A DNA stretch of 64,000 nucleotides, taken from NCBI RefSeq assembly GCF_040702995.1, contig NZ_CP159992.1, positions 3,063,501 to 3,127,500 on the forward strand, in the 5' to 3' direction. Within the stretch, counting starts at the first letter, position 1. The number at the start of each line of letters is the position of its first letter. The position numbers and the translations under genes are program-made. Below, one piece after another: positions 17,357-26,506 of this stretch. Under the pieces are notes generated by a model. The model was not told the DNA's origin, ran no database searches, and was given only the letters and a program-made list of their open reading frames with translations. This DNA comes from Paenibacillus sp. AN1007 (GTDB lineage: Bacteria; Bacillota; Bacilli; Paenibacillales; Paenibacillaceae).

Positions 17357-18283
17357 TTAAACTTTAGTTTTGACGGCAGCTTGTTTGGTTTCCCTATAGA
17401 AATCCTCCAGCGAGCCTTTCTCCTTGAAAAACTCTTTTACTTCAATACCCTCCTGCAGGAGCAGCTGCAGCGGCTGTTTAATAAGCTCTGGCTGGATTAC
17501 CAAGGTTACAGATTGCTCATCGTGACTCAGGACTTGGATTCCAACCATATTATGAAGAACATTTACCGCCTCATCTGGTCGACTGCATACAGCGATATAA
17601 CGTTCGGTAACCCCGCTTATGGTCCCCAGTGTCTGATCTGCCACGATCCGGCCTTGATGAATCATCATAACGTGATCGGCAATTTTCTCTAAATCAAACA
17701 AATCATGAGAACTGATAAAAATTGAGGTTCCCTGCTTCAAACAGATTTCTTTCAGTTGATCCCGCAAAAATATTTTGGAATCCGGATCAAGTCCCGTAAA
17801 TGGTTCATCAAGAACGAGCAGCTCGGGCTCATGCAGTAACTCACGTATAATCATCAATTTTTGTTTCATACCCTTGGAAAACCGTGCTGCCTTTAAAGTG
17901 GATTTCAGTTCAAAATGCTGAGCAAGGCTGCTGAATCGCTCTGCAATTGTCTCCTTGCGCATCCCGCGAAGACGTCCAAAAAACAACACATTCTCCCAAG
18001 CTGACATTTCCCCGTATAGTCCGCCCTCATCAAACACCACACCAAAACGGTTCCTGCTCTTCTGGGTCATATTATAGGCAGGTTCTCCGAACATACTGCA
18101 CATTCCCCTTGTTGGAGGATAAAGGCCTGTAATGCATCGGATCGTTGACGTTTTGCCTGCTCCATTTTCTCCAATTAAGGCGCTAATCTGTGCCGGACGG
18201 ATTGCCATGTCAACATGATCAAGTACAGGTCTGCCCTGCAGGCTCAGACTTAATCCACGTAATTCAACAACTGAAGATACCAT
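17357..18283 (-). CDS. ABC transporter ATP-binding protein
   Basis: A 308-residue ATPase that should power the membrane protein encoded just downstream. Walker A GENGAGKTS (~39-47), signature RFSKGMKQK (~134-142), Walker B LLVLDEP (~155-161) and the H-loop SSHDL (~193) are intact. The ~80 C-terminal residues form an extra domain common in DrrA/CcmA-like exporters. ATG has AGGAGGGGAATC upstream. First gene of the two-gene operon. Substrate not evident. Confidence 0.9.
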   Translation of the reverse strand: MVSSVVELRGLSLSLQGRPVLDHVDMAIRPAQISALIGENGAGKTSTIRCITGLYPPTRGMCSMFGEPAYNMTQKSRNRFGVVFDEGGLYGEMSAWENVLFFGRLRGMRKETIAERFSSLAQHFELKSTLKAARFSKGMKQKLMIIRELLHEPELLVLDEPFTGLDPDSKIFLRDQLKEICLKQGTSIFISSHDLFDLEKIADHVMMIHQGRIVADQTLGTISGVTERYIAVCSRPDEAVNVLHNMVGIQVLSHDEQSVTLVIQPELIKQPLQLLLQEGIEVKEFFKEKGSLEDFYRETKQAAVKTKV

Positions 18284-18426
18284 GATTCCCCTCCTAACAT
18301 TACAATAATAAGCAAATCATAGATTAAATAGGTTCGTGTTTTATGTAATATACATCACTTTTTTACTGAATAAGTTAAATATTGAAGTTAGTGATGTCTG
18401 TTTCAAAATGTCCGTTGAACTAAAAA

Positions 18427-18475
18427 GGATATTCCTGACCCGTGTACATGCAGCGGGCTGTGGAATATCCGTTCT
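18427..18475. terminator. Bidirectional terminator between MMPL and ABC genes
   Basis: GGATATTCC at 18427-18435 pairs with GGAATATCC at 18462-18470, with an inner CCCG/CGGG pairing. AAAAA precedes and TTCTTTTT follows, so it can act on either strand. It suits the end of the MMPL gene, which lies on the minus strand to its right. Confidence 0.7.
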
Positions 18476-18533
18476 TTTTAACATAAGCTTTGGAATGGAT
18501 TCAATCTCAACATGTTTTTCCAGGTGAAGAACA

Positions 18534-20687
18534 TTACTTCTGGCCTGGCAGCCACCAGTTCCACCTACCCATCAATTTCATTAAGGACGGGACAAGCACA
18601 AGACGGATTAAAGTAACATCAATGAACACGGCGGCCGTGATTCCGATCCCCAGCTGCCTCACTCCTTCAACTTCAGCAAAAGCAAAAGGGACGGTTACTG
18701 CGAGTAAAATACCTGCAGCAGATGTAATTAGACGGCCTGTTGAAGATAGGCCCTGCTGCACAGCCTTGTCACTGTCGCCAGTTCGTCTGTAAACTTCCTG
18801 AATTCGGCTTAACATAAATACGCCGTAATCCATCGATATGCCAAATACCAGTCCAGCAATGAACACAGGAATCATTACAGCTACAGGTGACGGTTCCACT
18901 CCCAAATGCCCTTCGTTAAATACCCATACCAGTATGCCAAAAGAAGCAGCGAGACTGAGCAGATTCATTACGATTGCTTTCACCGGAATCAGCATGGAAC
19001 GGAATGCGAGCAGCAGCACCAGATAATTGCTCACGACTACAAATACAAGCACTTTAGGCAGCTGCTGATACATTTCATGCATGATCTCATCCTGATTGAC
19101 CGCTTCCCCGCCATAACGGATCGGAATACCTTCGAGTCCGCCTGTTAAATCATTGGATCTCGTCTGCCGCAGCCAATCTCTCATCTCAGCCGAACCCGGT
19201 TCTCCGTATACGCCCACTGTTAATCGAATGAAAGAAGCAGCGTTAACCTGCGGCAAATGAATGCTAACGACTTTGGAGTTCTGTTGAAGCTCCTCTGCTT
19301 TGCGTTCAGCCTTTTTCCGGTGAACGGCCGTTAATGGTACTTCTTTTTCTCCAATGAGGATTTCGACCATAGAAACCCGATCCTGACCAAAACTGCGCTG
19401 CAGCTGCTCAGCTGCCTGACGTGACTCCATTCTGGATGGCAGCGAAGAAGCATCCGGAACAGATAGCTCCATCCGAGCCACCGGGGAGACACACCATAAC
19501 AGAATCATCGTGCCTGTAAGTCCCATCCACACGGGACGTCTCATAATCATTGCGGACCAGCGATGCCAGAAACTTCGTTCAAGCCTATTATGATCTGCTG
19601 ATTGTTCTGAAGCGCTGGCGTTTGTTAATTCCTCTCCAAATATTCGGCGCGCGCCCAGTGAAAGAACAGAAGGTAATAACGTCATGTTAAGCAGAAAAGC
19701 CAGCAGCAGCGCAATCATCGCACCAATAGATACACTGAGAAACATCGGCAGTCTGATCCAGAACAGCCCGAGCAGACCAAGGAACACACAGGCAGCCGAG
19801 AAGAGGACAGCCCGGCCCGCTGTGCGAAAGGTTTGGTCCAGAAGCTGACGCTGCTTAACTACACTTCTCGAGCCCCCTATCCCTGTCTGGCCTCCATTTC
19901 GCTTAAGTTCTTCTCTATACCTGCTCAAAATAATTAGTGCAAAATCGATGCTGAGTGCCATTCCCACCATCGGAATAACATTAATAATAAAATTGGACAA
20001 CTCCAGGTAATGACCAAGAAAAGCCGTTACTCCCATCGCTGTAATTACTGAACCAATGCCCATCATCACTGCGATCCATGCTGCATACCAACCTCTGAAT
20101 GCAAAGCACAGAACCATTAGAGCAATGGGAAGCCCAACAACCTCTGCACGTTCCAAATCCCGAAAGCTCAAGTCATTTACATCCTGCTGCACGACGGCTT
20201 TCCCTGTCAGGTGTATGGTTCCCGGAAGGTGAGCATGCTCGTCCCGTATAAGAAGTTCACGCAGCTGCTCCAGCGAAGGGCCTATTCGATAAGACTCGAT
20301 ATTCATATGAATCAGCGCGTAGGCCTGATCTTCACGCAGCATCATTCCCTGTGTATGAGCATCCAGTGGAGAAATAATCGACGATATGGCTGGCAGATTC
20401 TGAACTGCCGTGAGACGTTCTTTGATCCACTGCCTGAACGCCGTCAATGAAGTATCGGGATACTTCTGAAACAGCAGTATGACCGGATCAGACGGGGAAT
20501 TAAATTCCTGCTCCAATATCCGCTCTACTGCTTGTGCCTGTCCCTGAGCAAGCTTTAGTCCGTGATCCTGTACAATGTCAGGCAGCTTCCATGCCCAGGC
20601 CCCTGCCACCCCAATGACAAACACCCAGAAGAGAATAATAAACCGCGAATATCGGCTGATAAAGGCAGCTAGGCTTCGGTACCCCAT
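18534..20687 (-). CDS. MMPL/RND-family membrane exporter
   Basis: A 717-residue transporter with two similar halves, each made of one membrane segment, a large extracytoplasmic loop and a five-segment bundle. The conserved MALSIDFALIILSRYREE segment in the first half and GISMDYGVFMLSRIQE in the second carry the acidic residues of the proton path. Such proteins export lipids, glycolipids or hydrophobic drugs; the substrate here is unknown. Start chosen at ATG 20687, with AGGAG eight bases upstream; an ATG 48 bases further upstream has no ribosome site. Single-gene unit with terminators on both sides. Confidence 0.88.
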   Translation of the reverse strand: MGYRSLAAFISRYSRFIILFWVFVIGVAGAWAWKLPDIVQDHGLKLAQGQAQAVERILEQEFNSPSDPVILLFQKYPDTSLTAFRQWIKERLTAVQNLPAISSIISPLDAHTQGMMLREDQAYALIHMNIESYRIGPSLEQLRELLIRDEHAHLPGTIHLTGKAVVQQDVNDLSFRDLERAEVVGLPIALMVLCFAFRGWYAAWIAVMMGIGSVITAMGVTAFLGHYLELSNFIINVIPMVGMALSIDFALIILSRYREELKRNGGQTGIGGSRSVVKQRQLLDQTFRTAGRAVLFSAACVFLGLLGLFWIRLPMFLSVSIGAMIALLLAFLLNMTLLPSVLSLGARRIFGEELTNASASEQSADHNRLERSFWHRWSAMIMRRPVWMGLTGTMILLWCVSPVARMELSVPDASSLPSRMESRQAAEQLQRSFGQDRVSMVEILIGEKEVPLTAVHRKKAERKAEELQQNSKVVSIHLPQVNAASFIRLTVGVYGEPGSAEMRDWLRQTRSNDLTGGLEGIPIRYGGEAVNQDEIMHEMYQQLPKVLVFVVVSNYLVLLLAFRSMLIPVKAIVMNLLSLAASFGILVWVFNEGHLGVEPSPVAVMIPVFIAGLVFGISMDYGVFMLSRIQEVYRRTGDSDKAVQQGLSSTGRLITSAAGILLAVTVPFAFAEVEGVRQLGIGITAAVFIDVTLIRLVLVPSLMKLMGRWNWWLPGQK

Positions 20688-20805
20688 ACCCCAAGCTCCT
20701 CTGCATATATATTGGAATTCTTGTTCCTTAATCATAGAGCGACATGTTCATTGTGTAGTACAAGTCTATTCAGATCCGGACATGATTATGTTTACAACGA
20801 AACAA

Positions 20806-20846
20806 AGACGAGCCATCCATACCCTGTAGGCATGGGATGCTCGTCT
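20806..20846 (-). terminator. Terminator after the flavin reductase gene or leader hairpin
   Basis: AGACGAGC (20806-20813) pairs with GCTCGTCT (20839-20846). Read on the minus strand, the stem is followed by TTGTTTCGTT. It lies directly after the stop of the minus-strand flavin reductase gene. Confidence 0.6.
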
Positions 20847-20867
20847 TACTCGATTGGCGGTCCTGAT

Positions 20868-21488
20868 TTATTCTGGTCGGATTACGGTGAAGCGGTCTCC
20901 CAGTTTCGCATAATCGTTACCTGCCAGACGGCTGACCGGCTTCAGTTCATCCATCAGTATATAACCTTTGTCTGCGGGATAAACCTGTTTACTAAAATGA
21001 TACTGCACAATGCGCACCAGCAGCAGATCGCTTACAGGGATACCTGCATCATTCGAGATCGGAATATGCTGATACAGTTTGCATTCCATTCGGATAAGAG
21101 CTTCCTGAACACCGGGTACAGAAACCATTGAACTAGGCACCGTAGTAAGTCTAGTTCGTTCCAGCTCACTTTCATGGGGCAGCAAAAGAGCTGCCGTTTC
21201 GTTTACCTCTTCAATAATACTCTCGTCACAGATGTGTACAACCAGTTCCTGGTGGGCAAGTACATTGCGAGCAGTATCTTTCATGACCCCATTTTTACGT
21301 CCAACCGAGATGGACAGCAGCGGGGGATCCGAGCTGACCACATTAAAGAAGCTGAACGGAGCTGCGTTAATGACACCATCATGATCTGACAGCGTAGTTA
21401 CAAAGGCAATCGGACGCGGCACTATAGAACCGCTCATTAATTTATAATTATCTTTAGCCGAGAGTTCTTCCGGATTTAGTGAATACAT
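20868..21488 (-). CDS. Flavin reductase family protein (FMN-binding split barrel)
   Basis: About 206 residues, FMN-binding split-barrel fold. The segment LMSGSIVPRPIAFVTTLS (~15-32), the following INAAPFSFFNVVSSDPPLL and NVLAHQELVVH are typical of the flavin-reductase/nitrilotriacetate-monooxygenase component B group. Likely reduces or binds FMN; the partner oxygenase is not identified here. Start placed at ATG 21488 (MYSLNPEELS), where AAGGGGA lies seven bases upstream; the frame is open for 33 codons more but without a site. Confidence 0.85.
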   Translation of the reverse strand: MYSLNPEELSAKDNYKLMSGSIVPRPIAFVTTLSDHDGVINAAPFSFFNVVSSDPPLLSISVGRKNGVMKDTARNVLAHQELVVHICDESIIEEVNETAALLLPHESELERTRLTTVPSSMVSVPGVQEALIRMECKLYQHIPISNDAGIPVSDLLLVRIVQYHFSKQVYPADKGYILMDELKPVSRLAGNDYAKLGDRFTVIRPE

Positions 21489-21627
21489 ATGTAAGTCCCC
21501 TTTTCTGCTCGCATGAAGTTCATTCCACTTTCCCTTATTTATATATTTCATCGTTATTATATCATCCCTTTTCGCTGAATCACACATAGGCGAATGCCAT
21601 CATATGCTGTTTGCAGAATAAGATAAG

Positions 21628-22281
21628 ATGACAGGAAGGATGTATCTGAACATGAATAACGTATATTCCCCTACAGGTTATTATGATGATCGCTATACAG
21701 GTTACGGAGATCAACGCTCTATTCAATTCCCTCCATTCTTTCCCGGTGGGGGCACTCTTCCGGGAGGGCAGACTCCGCCAGGCATCCCTGGAAGCCCCGG
21801 CTCGTATCCTCCTTTCATTCCAGGCGTGGGAACACCTCCGGGTCCTTATTTTCCGGGCGGTATTCCGGGCCCCGTTCCGGGTTCAACTCAAGGTGTACCT
21901 GCCCAGCTGGCTCAAGGGAATCTGCCATCCCTGCTCAGTGCCTACCCGCGCCCGGTTGGTCAGCCGCCAGCCGAAATGTTGTTCTTATATAACCTGATCA
22001 AAAGCAGCCCCGGCCTGCTGCCTCTTTTCCTTCAGCAGCAGCCTCAAAGCCTGACTCAAGCAGTTCAATTTGCGCAGACCGGCGCTGCCGCTCCACGTGA
22101 CCAGGAGCAGCGTCTACTCCCCAATTTCTGTTATAACCGCTGGTCCCTCGTGTTTACGTATAATGATGTGTATTTGATGTGGCCTGCCATTAACCTCTTT
22201 GGTTTTGTCGTTGGCTACTTCTATCCATTCCAGACACCAGGAATTCTGTTGAATACCCAGATTTTATTTGCCCTCTGCTAG
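21628..22281 (+). CDS. Pro/Gly-rich hypothetical protein with hydrophobic C-terminus
   Basis: A 217-residue protein, not recognised. Residues ~33-90 are extremely rich in Pro and Gly (PPGIPGSPGSYPP-like, GIPGPVPG). Then comes a hydrophobic, Gln-rich segment with LLPLFLQQQPQS, and a C-terminal ~60 residues with aromatic and hydrophobic stretches (VYLMWPAINLFGFVVGYFYPF). Similar composition occurs in spore-coat or exosporium proteins of Bacillales; that is inference from composition only. Starts at 21628, 21640 or 21652 are all possible; GGAAGG lies 12 bases before the last. Confidence 0.65.
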   Translation: MTGRMYLNMNNVYSPTGYYDDRYTGYGDQRSIQFPPFFPGGGTLPGGQTPPGIPGSPGSYPPFIPGVGTPPGPYFPGGIPGPVPGSTQGVPAQLAQGNLPSLLSAYPRPVGQPPAEMLFLYNLIKSSPGLLPLFLQQQPQSLTQAVQFAQTGAAAPRDQEQRLLPNFCYNRWSLVFTYNDVYLMWPAINLFGFVVGYFYPFQTPGILLNTQILFALC

Positions 22282-22328
22282 AGGCGACGCTCCACTTTTC
22301 CATGTTTTCTGTCCTGTTAAACAAAACA

Positions 22329-22365
22329 CTGCCCGCACTCGGAAACTATGCTTCCATGCGGGCAG
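22329..22365 (-). terminator. Terminator of the Bcr/CflA gene
   Basis: CTGCCCGCA (22329-22337) pairs with TGCGGGCAG (22357-22365). On the minus strand it is followed by TGTTTTGTTT. It lies between convergent genes. Confidence 0.75.
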
Positions 22366-22389
22366 TTCGTGGTTATACCAAAAAACGTA

Positions 22390-23625
22390 CTATGCAGATG
22401 TGTAGTTGTCCAGTTTGGACTTGCTTCTGCCAATCATGATGAAATATAGGAGTAAAGCCCCTAGGTCAGCACATGCGATCACAATTCCCATGGGTACAGC
22501 CGTATGATCGCCCCCAAGACCAACGAGGGGAGCGACAAGTCCGCCGAACAGAAAGGTCATGACACCAATGAGCGCTGATGCACTTCCTGCGGATTTGGCC
22601 TGATCCGCCATAGCTAATGCAAACGAAGCCGTATTAATCAGACCGACACTGGAAACCACCAAAAATAAGGGAATCAACACCGAAACCAGTCCGCCACCTG
22701 CCAGGATAGCAATAAGAAGGGATGTTCCTCCTGCAGCTGCTGTAATCAGTCCCGCAATTAACAGCCGGGTCTCCGACACTTTCCCAGCGAGGCGACCAGC
22801 GATCTGACTGGCGAGGATGATGCCAAGCCCATTAATCGCAAAACATATACTGAACAGTTGAGGTGAGACCCCGTATATTTTCTGAAGCACAAACGGTGAT
22901 CCCGATATGTAGGCGAACATTCCTGCCGAAGCAAACCCTTGTGTGAGCGCATAACCCATAAACCGGCGATCCCTGGCCATTCTGCCAAATGTCAGTAAAG
23001 TCTGCTGCAGTCCCCCACTCGATCTTTTGGGTGCGGGAAGTGTCTCTCCCAGACCAAAGATAACCGCAAGAAGTGCCAGCACACCGATAAAGCCCAGTAA
23101 AATAAATACGCCCCGCCATGACGTATACGTAAGTATTTGTCCACCTATTATCGGTGCTGCGATGGGAGCCACTCCGTTAATAAGCATCAACAGAGAGAAG
23201 AAGCGGGTTAGTTCAGGTCCTTCGTACACGTCCCTGACCACCGCACGTGAGATGACAATGCCTGCTGCCCCTGCGAGTCCTTGAATGAAGCGCAGTACAA
23301 CAAAGGAGCTCATGGATGGGCTGACAAGACATAATGCGGACGCGATCGTGTAGAGCAGCAGTCCAGCAATCAGCGGTGTTCTGCGGCCTCGTACGTCACT
23401 TAAAGGTCCTGCCAGCAGCTGTCCAAGCGCAAGGCCGATCATACATGCTGTCAAACTGAGCTGAGCATATGAAGCGGACGAGCCGAATTCATCCGCCAGC
23501 GTTGGCAGGGCGGGCAGATACATATCCAGAGACAGTGGTCCGAATGCCGAAAGTGTCCCTAGAATCAATGCCATCCTGATTCGGGGCGCAGCATGAGTGT
23601 GTAATGAAGCTGGTGTACTTTTCAT
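22390..23625 (-). CDS. Bcr/CflA-family multidrug efflux MFS transporter
   Basis: A 411-residue, twelve-helix major facilitator that should export drugs by proton exchange. Marker segments are DMYLPALPTLADEFG (~35-49), AQLSLTACMIGLALGQL and motif A GPLSDVRGRRTPLI (~78-91), which define the Bcr/CflA/DHA1 group. The ATG has AAGGAAA upstream at a rather long distance. No regulator adjoins it; it stands alone with its own terminator. Actual substrates, such as bicyclomycin or chloramphenicol in relatives, cannot be inferred. Confidence 0.9.
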   Translation of the reverse strand: MKSTPASLHTHAAPRIRMALILGTLSAFGPLSLDMYLPALPTLADEFGSSASYAQLSLTACMIGLALGQLLAGPLSDVRGRRTPLIAGLLLYTIASALCLVSPSMSSFVVLRFIQGLAGAAGIVISRAVVRDVYEGPELTRFFSLLMLINGVAPIAAPIIGGQILTYTSWRGVFILLGFIGVLALLAVIFGLGETLPAPKRSSGGLQQTLLTFGRMARDRRFMGYALTQGFASAGMFAYISGSPFVLQKIYGVSPQLFSICFAINGLGIILASQIAGRLAGKVSETRLLIAGLITAAAGGTSLLIAILAGGGLVSVLIPLFLVVSSVGLINTASFALAMADQAKSAGSASALIGVMTFLFGGLVAPLVGLGGDHTAVPMGIVIACADLGALLLYFIMIGRSKSKLDNYTSA

Positions 23626-23666
23626 TTAAAAAACATTTCCTTCATATTGCATACCGTTTCCGCTCC

Positions 23667-24416
23667 TTAATTCTCTCCATCTCCAAGCAGTCTCAGCAGA
23701 TTGTTCGGCAGCGTAAACTGTTGATTATTAATAATAATCCGGCGCAGCTCCTCTTCATCCCGTTCGTTCTCGGCGTCCTTGATCTCCTGAATCTCGCGGT
23801 GAAGCCGTTCCATCTGGTGATCCAATGCATTAGCTGAGTCCGCCGCATTTTTCAATTCTCTTGTCAAATGTTCGGGAACATCTTTGTTGTATTTATAAAA
23901 AATTTTATGTTCCAAACTAGCCCAGAAATCCATGGCAATGGTCCGAATCTGAATCTCCACACAGGCACGTTCCTCGCCATTAGACATGTATACCGGAACT
24001 TCAACGAGCAGATGAAGGCTCTGATAACCGTTTGGCTTCGGATTTTGGATGTAATCTTTCACTTCAAGTACACGCAGATCGCTCTGATTGCACAGCATAT
24101 CCTTGATCCGATAAATGTCGGAGATAAAAGAACAGGTAATTCGCACACCGGCGATATCCTTAATATTTTGTTTGATGCTTTCAAACGTCAGCTCGTGATT
24201 TTTGCGGAACATTTTGTTCATAATGCTCTCGGGGGACTTCAATCTCGACTTGGTATGCTCAATCGGACTGTAGTCGTGCAGGGACTGAAATTCCTCTTTC
24301 AGCACTTCTATTTTAGTTTCCATCTGATCCAGAGCAAATTTATAGATCATCATAAAGCGTGTGATTTCGTATTTGAATTTCTTGAACTGATCAATCGGAT
24401 GCGGAGCATTCATCAT
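23667..24416 (-). CDS. ywaC: Small alarmone synthetase, YwaC/RelP type
   Basis: About 249 residues, a single-domain (p)ppGpp synthetase that transfers pyrophosphate from ATP to GDP or GTP; no hydrolase domain. RelA/SpoT synthetase segments are intact: SPIEHTKSRLKSPESI, DIAGVRITCSFISDIYRI, PNGYQSLHLLVEVPV and EIQIRTIAMDFWASLEHKI. These resemble the B. subtilis YwaC (SasA/RelP) branch rather than YjbM. It is ~40 residues longer than the usual ~210; the extra sequence is a charged coiled-coil-like tail after ~190. Start taken as ATG 24416 with AAGGAAG six bases upstream; the frame also has a GTG at 24467. In relatives it is induced by cell-wall stress. Confidence 0.9.
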   Translation of the reverse strand: MMNAPHPIDQFKKFKYEITRFMMIYKFALDQMETKIEVLKEEFQSLHDYSPIEHTKSRLKSPESIMNKMFRKNHELTFESIKQNIKDIAGVRITCSFISDIYRIKDMLCNQSDLRVLEVKDYIQNPKPNGYQSLHLLVEVPVYMSNGEERACVEIQIRTIAMDFWASLEHKIFYKYNKDVPEHLTRELKNAADSANALDHQMERLHREIQEIKDAENERDEEELRRIIINNQQFTLPNNLLRLLGDGEN

Positions 24417-24643
24417 TGGTTTCTTCCTTTCTTTTGACACGTCTTGAGTTTGTTCCTTGAAGTTCACTGCTGCATAAGGACACGGGCCTCAGCGCATCTC
24501 TTCTATCCCATTATAAAACATCTGAAACTAATAAACGAATTTTGGGCGTGAAGCGCACGGCTTCTTTTCATTTTCATTTTGATGAGAGCGTGACGATGGC
24601 TGTATACTGGAGGAGTTATGTTTGCCTGAAAGGACTGAAAAAT

Positions 24644-25375
24644 ATGAAGCAAAATCATCTGCAAAAATACGCTATGCTGCTGCTCTGTATGTCTGCCGGT
24701 ATGGTCGATGTGATCGGATACCTCGGCCTTGGGCATGTACTCACAGCCAATATGACAGGGAACATCGTGCTGCTCGGGATCGCAATTGCCCGCGCTCAAG
24801 AATTTGTTGTACTGCGGGCCATGCTTGCACTTATTGGTTTTATAGCAGGAAATGCTATCGCGGCGCATATGATTGGACATGTCAAAACAAAAAATGGCTG
24901 GTCTTCCCGGGTCACCGCCGTCTTCACCGCAGAAAGCGTACTGCTTCTGCTGTTTGCTGTTATTATGGTCGGCCCGTTCTCCGGGCAATTATCTTATCTG
25001 TTAATTGTCATGCTGGCAATTGCTATGGGTATGCAGACAACAGCAGCTCGCCGAATCGGCATTGCGGGCATCTCCACTACCGTGCTGACTAATAATCTGG
25101 CAGCCGTTATTGAAGATATTACAAGCATTTTGCACCGTTTGAGGCATGCGGATATCCGCTCCCTGCTTAAAGCTTTGTCTCTGGATTCCTATCTTCGTGC
25201 AGGCGCAGTCGTGATATATCTTGGAGGTGTTATTTTGGCAGCCCTGCTGTTCCATCACATCCCGATGATCGCTGTCTGGGTGCCTGTTCTGGTCACTGCT
25301 GGTGTAACACTTCAGGCTCGCTTTGCTTCCCGGGCTACGACGGAGCACGCGCGTCACAATTCAGATGAGAAATAA
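24644..25375 (+). CDS. YoaK family (DUF1275) membrane protein
   Basis: A 243-residue inner-membrane protein with about six segments. The motif MSAGMVDVIGYLGLGHV then TANMTGNIVLLG identifies the DUF1275/YoaK family, of unknown function. Start placed at ATG 24644 (MKQNHLQKYAMLLL), with AAAGGA about nine bases upstream; an upstream ATG at 24542 would add 34 unlikely residues. Divergent from the alarmone synthetase gene and convergent with a LysR-type gene. Confidence 0.85.
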   Translation: MKQNHLQKYAMLLLCMSAGMVDVIGYLGLGHVLTANMTGNIVLLGIAIARAQEFVVLRAMLALIGFIAGNAIAAHMIGHVKTKNGWSSRVTAVFTAESVLLLLFAVIMVGPFSGQLSYLLIVMLAIAMGMQTTAARRIGIAGISTTVLTNNLAAVIEDITSILHRLRHADIRSLLKALSLDSYLRAGAVVIYLGGVILAALLFHHIPMIAVWVPVLVTAGVTLQARFASRATTEHARHNSDEK

Positions 25376-25429
25376 GAGGCGCTGGGAAACGCTGAACATA
25401 TGAATGTGCTCCTTCTGGCGAAGTCGTCC

Positions 25430-26332
25430 TTATTCATCGTGAATCGCAAGTGCCTCCTGTTTGATCCATTGAACCAGCTGCCCCGCTGCTGGCGACAGAC
25501 TCTCTCCTGCCCGTGTACAGATCGCGATAACATTCTCCAGCCGAACATCTTGTACGAAGACACGGGCGAGTTTGCGCTGCTGAACGTCTTCTCTCACGAC
25601 GAGAGAGGAGATGAAATTAGCTCCATATCCTGCCTTAACTGCACTAATTGTTTCATTCAATCCGTTAAACTGAAGCGCAATTCGCGGAGATGGCAGATTG
25701 CTGCTTGTGCACAAAGCAGCAAGCCGTTCACGCGTTGCGCTGCCTTTCTCTCGCATAATGAATGGTTCTGCTACCATCTCGCGCAGTTCGATTTTTTGAT
25801 CTGCATATGGATGGTCTGGATGTACCACAAACCACATTTCATCCTCAAACAGCTTATCCCAATGCACGCCAGGATGGCTGATTCCGCTGCCTCCATAGAT
25901 TGCAATTTCAGCCTCGTAAGACAGCAGTTGATCAAAAGCCGTCTGTGTATTGGTTGTGCTCACCACAAGCTCCACATCTTCATGGGCCTGTTTGAAACGG
26001 GCGATCCAGCTTGGCAGTAAAAAATTGGAGGGCAAATACGTTGCGGATAGGCGAATCAGACCTTTCCTGCCCTCCCTCATATCCTCTACTGCTTGCTCTA
26101 CTTCCTGCTCCAGCATAAACATACGCTCGGCATATTCCATTAATTGTTTACCGACATCGGTAAGGACCAGTTTTCGCCCTTCCGATCCAAACAGCTTCAT
26201 ATCAAGTTCACGTTCAAATCGCTTAACCTGTGAAGATACCGCGGGCTGGCTGATGTTCAGTTCCTCCGCAGCCCGGGTTACTCCGCCATACCTTACGATG
26301 GCATGAAACAATCGCAGACCGTGCAAATTCAT
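25430..26332 (-). CDS. LysR-family transcriptional regulator
   Basis: A 300-residue regulator with an N-terminal winged helix-turn-helix (~1-62; GGVTRAAEELNISQPAVSSQVKRFE) and a C-terminal substrate-binding domain (~88-300). It is divergent from the O-methyltransferase gene, with ATG starts 175 bp apart; LysR proteins commonly control the divergent neighbour and themselves, so the methyltransferase is the likely target. The intergenic strip is very AT-rich (26400-26440) and could hold T-N11-A sites, though none was pinned down. Inducer unknown. Confidence 0.9.
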   Translation of the reverse strand: MNLHGLRLFHAIVRYGGVTRAAEELNISQPAVSSQVKRFERELDMKLFGSEGRKLVLTDVGKQLMEYAERMFMLEQEVEQAVEDMREGRKGLIRLSATYLPSNFLLPSWIARFKQAHEDVELVVSTTNTQTAFDQLLSYEAEIAIYGGSGISHPGVHWDKLFEDEMWFVVHPDHPYADQKIELREMVAEPFIMREKGSATRERLAALCTSSNLPSPRIALQFNGLNETISAVKAGYGANFISSLVVREDVQQRKLARVFVQDVRLENVIAICTRAGESLSPAAGQLVQWIKQEALAIHDE

Positions 26333-26506
26333 ATGTTCTCACCTCTTCTGCTTACTGAATACAGCTTACCAATTTTGACTTCCCATCAATACACATAACT
26401 TAATTATATATTAACATAAAATATATATATTTTATTTATGCATTAGTTCCGTCTATAGTTGAATTACAAGAAAGCCCAATTCAGCTGATGGAAAGGAAGA
26501 TGCTTG

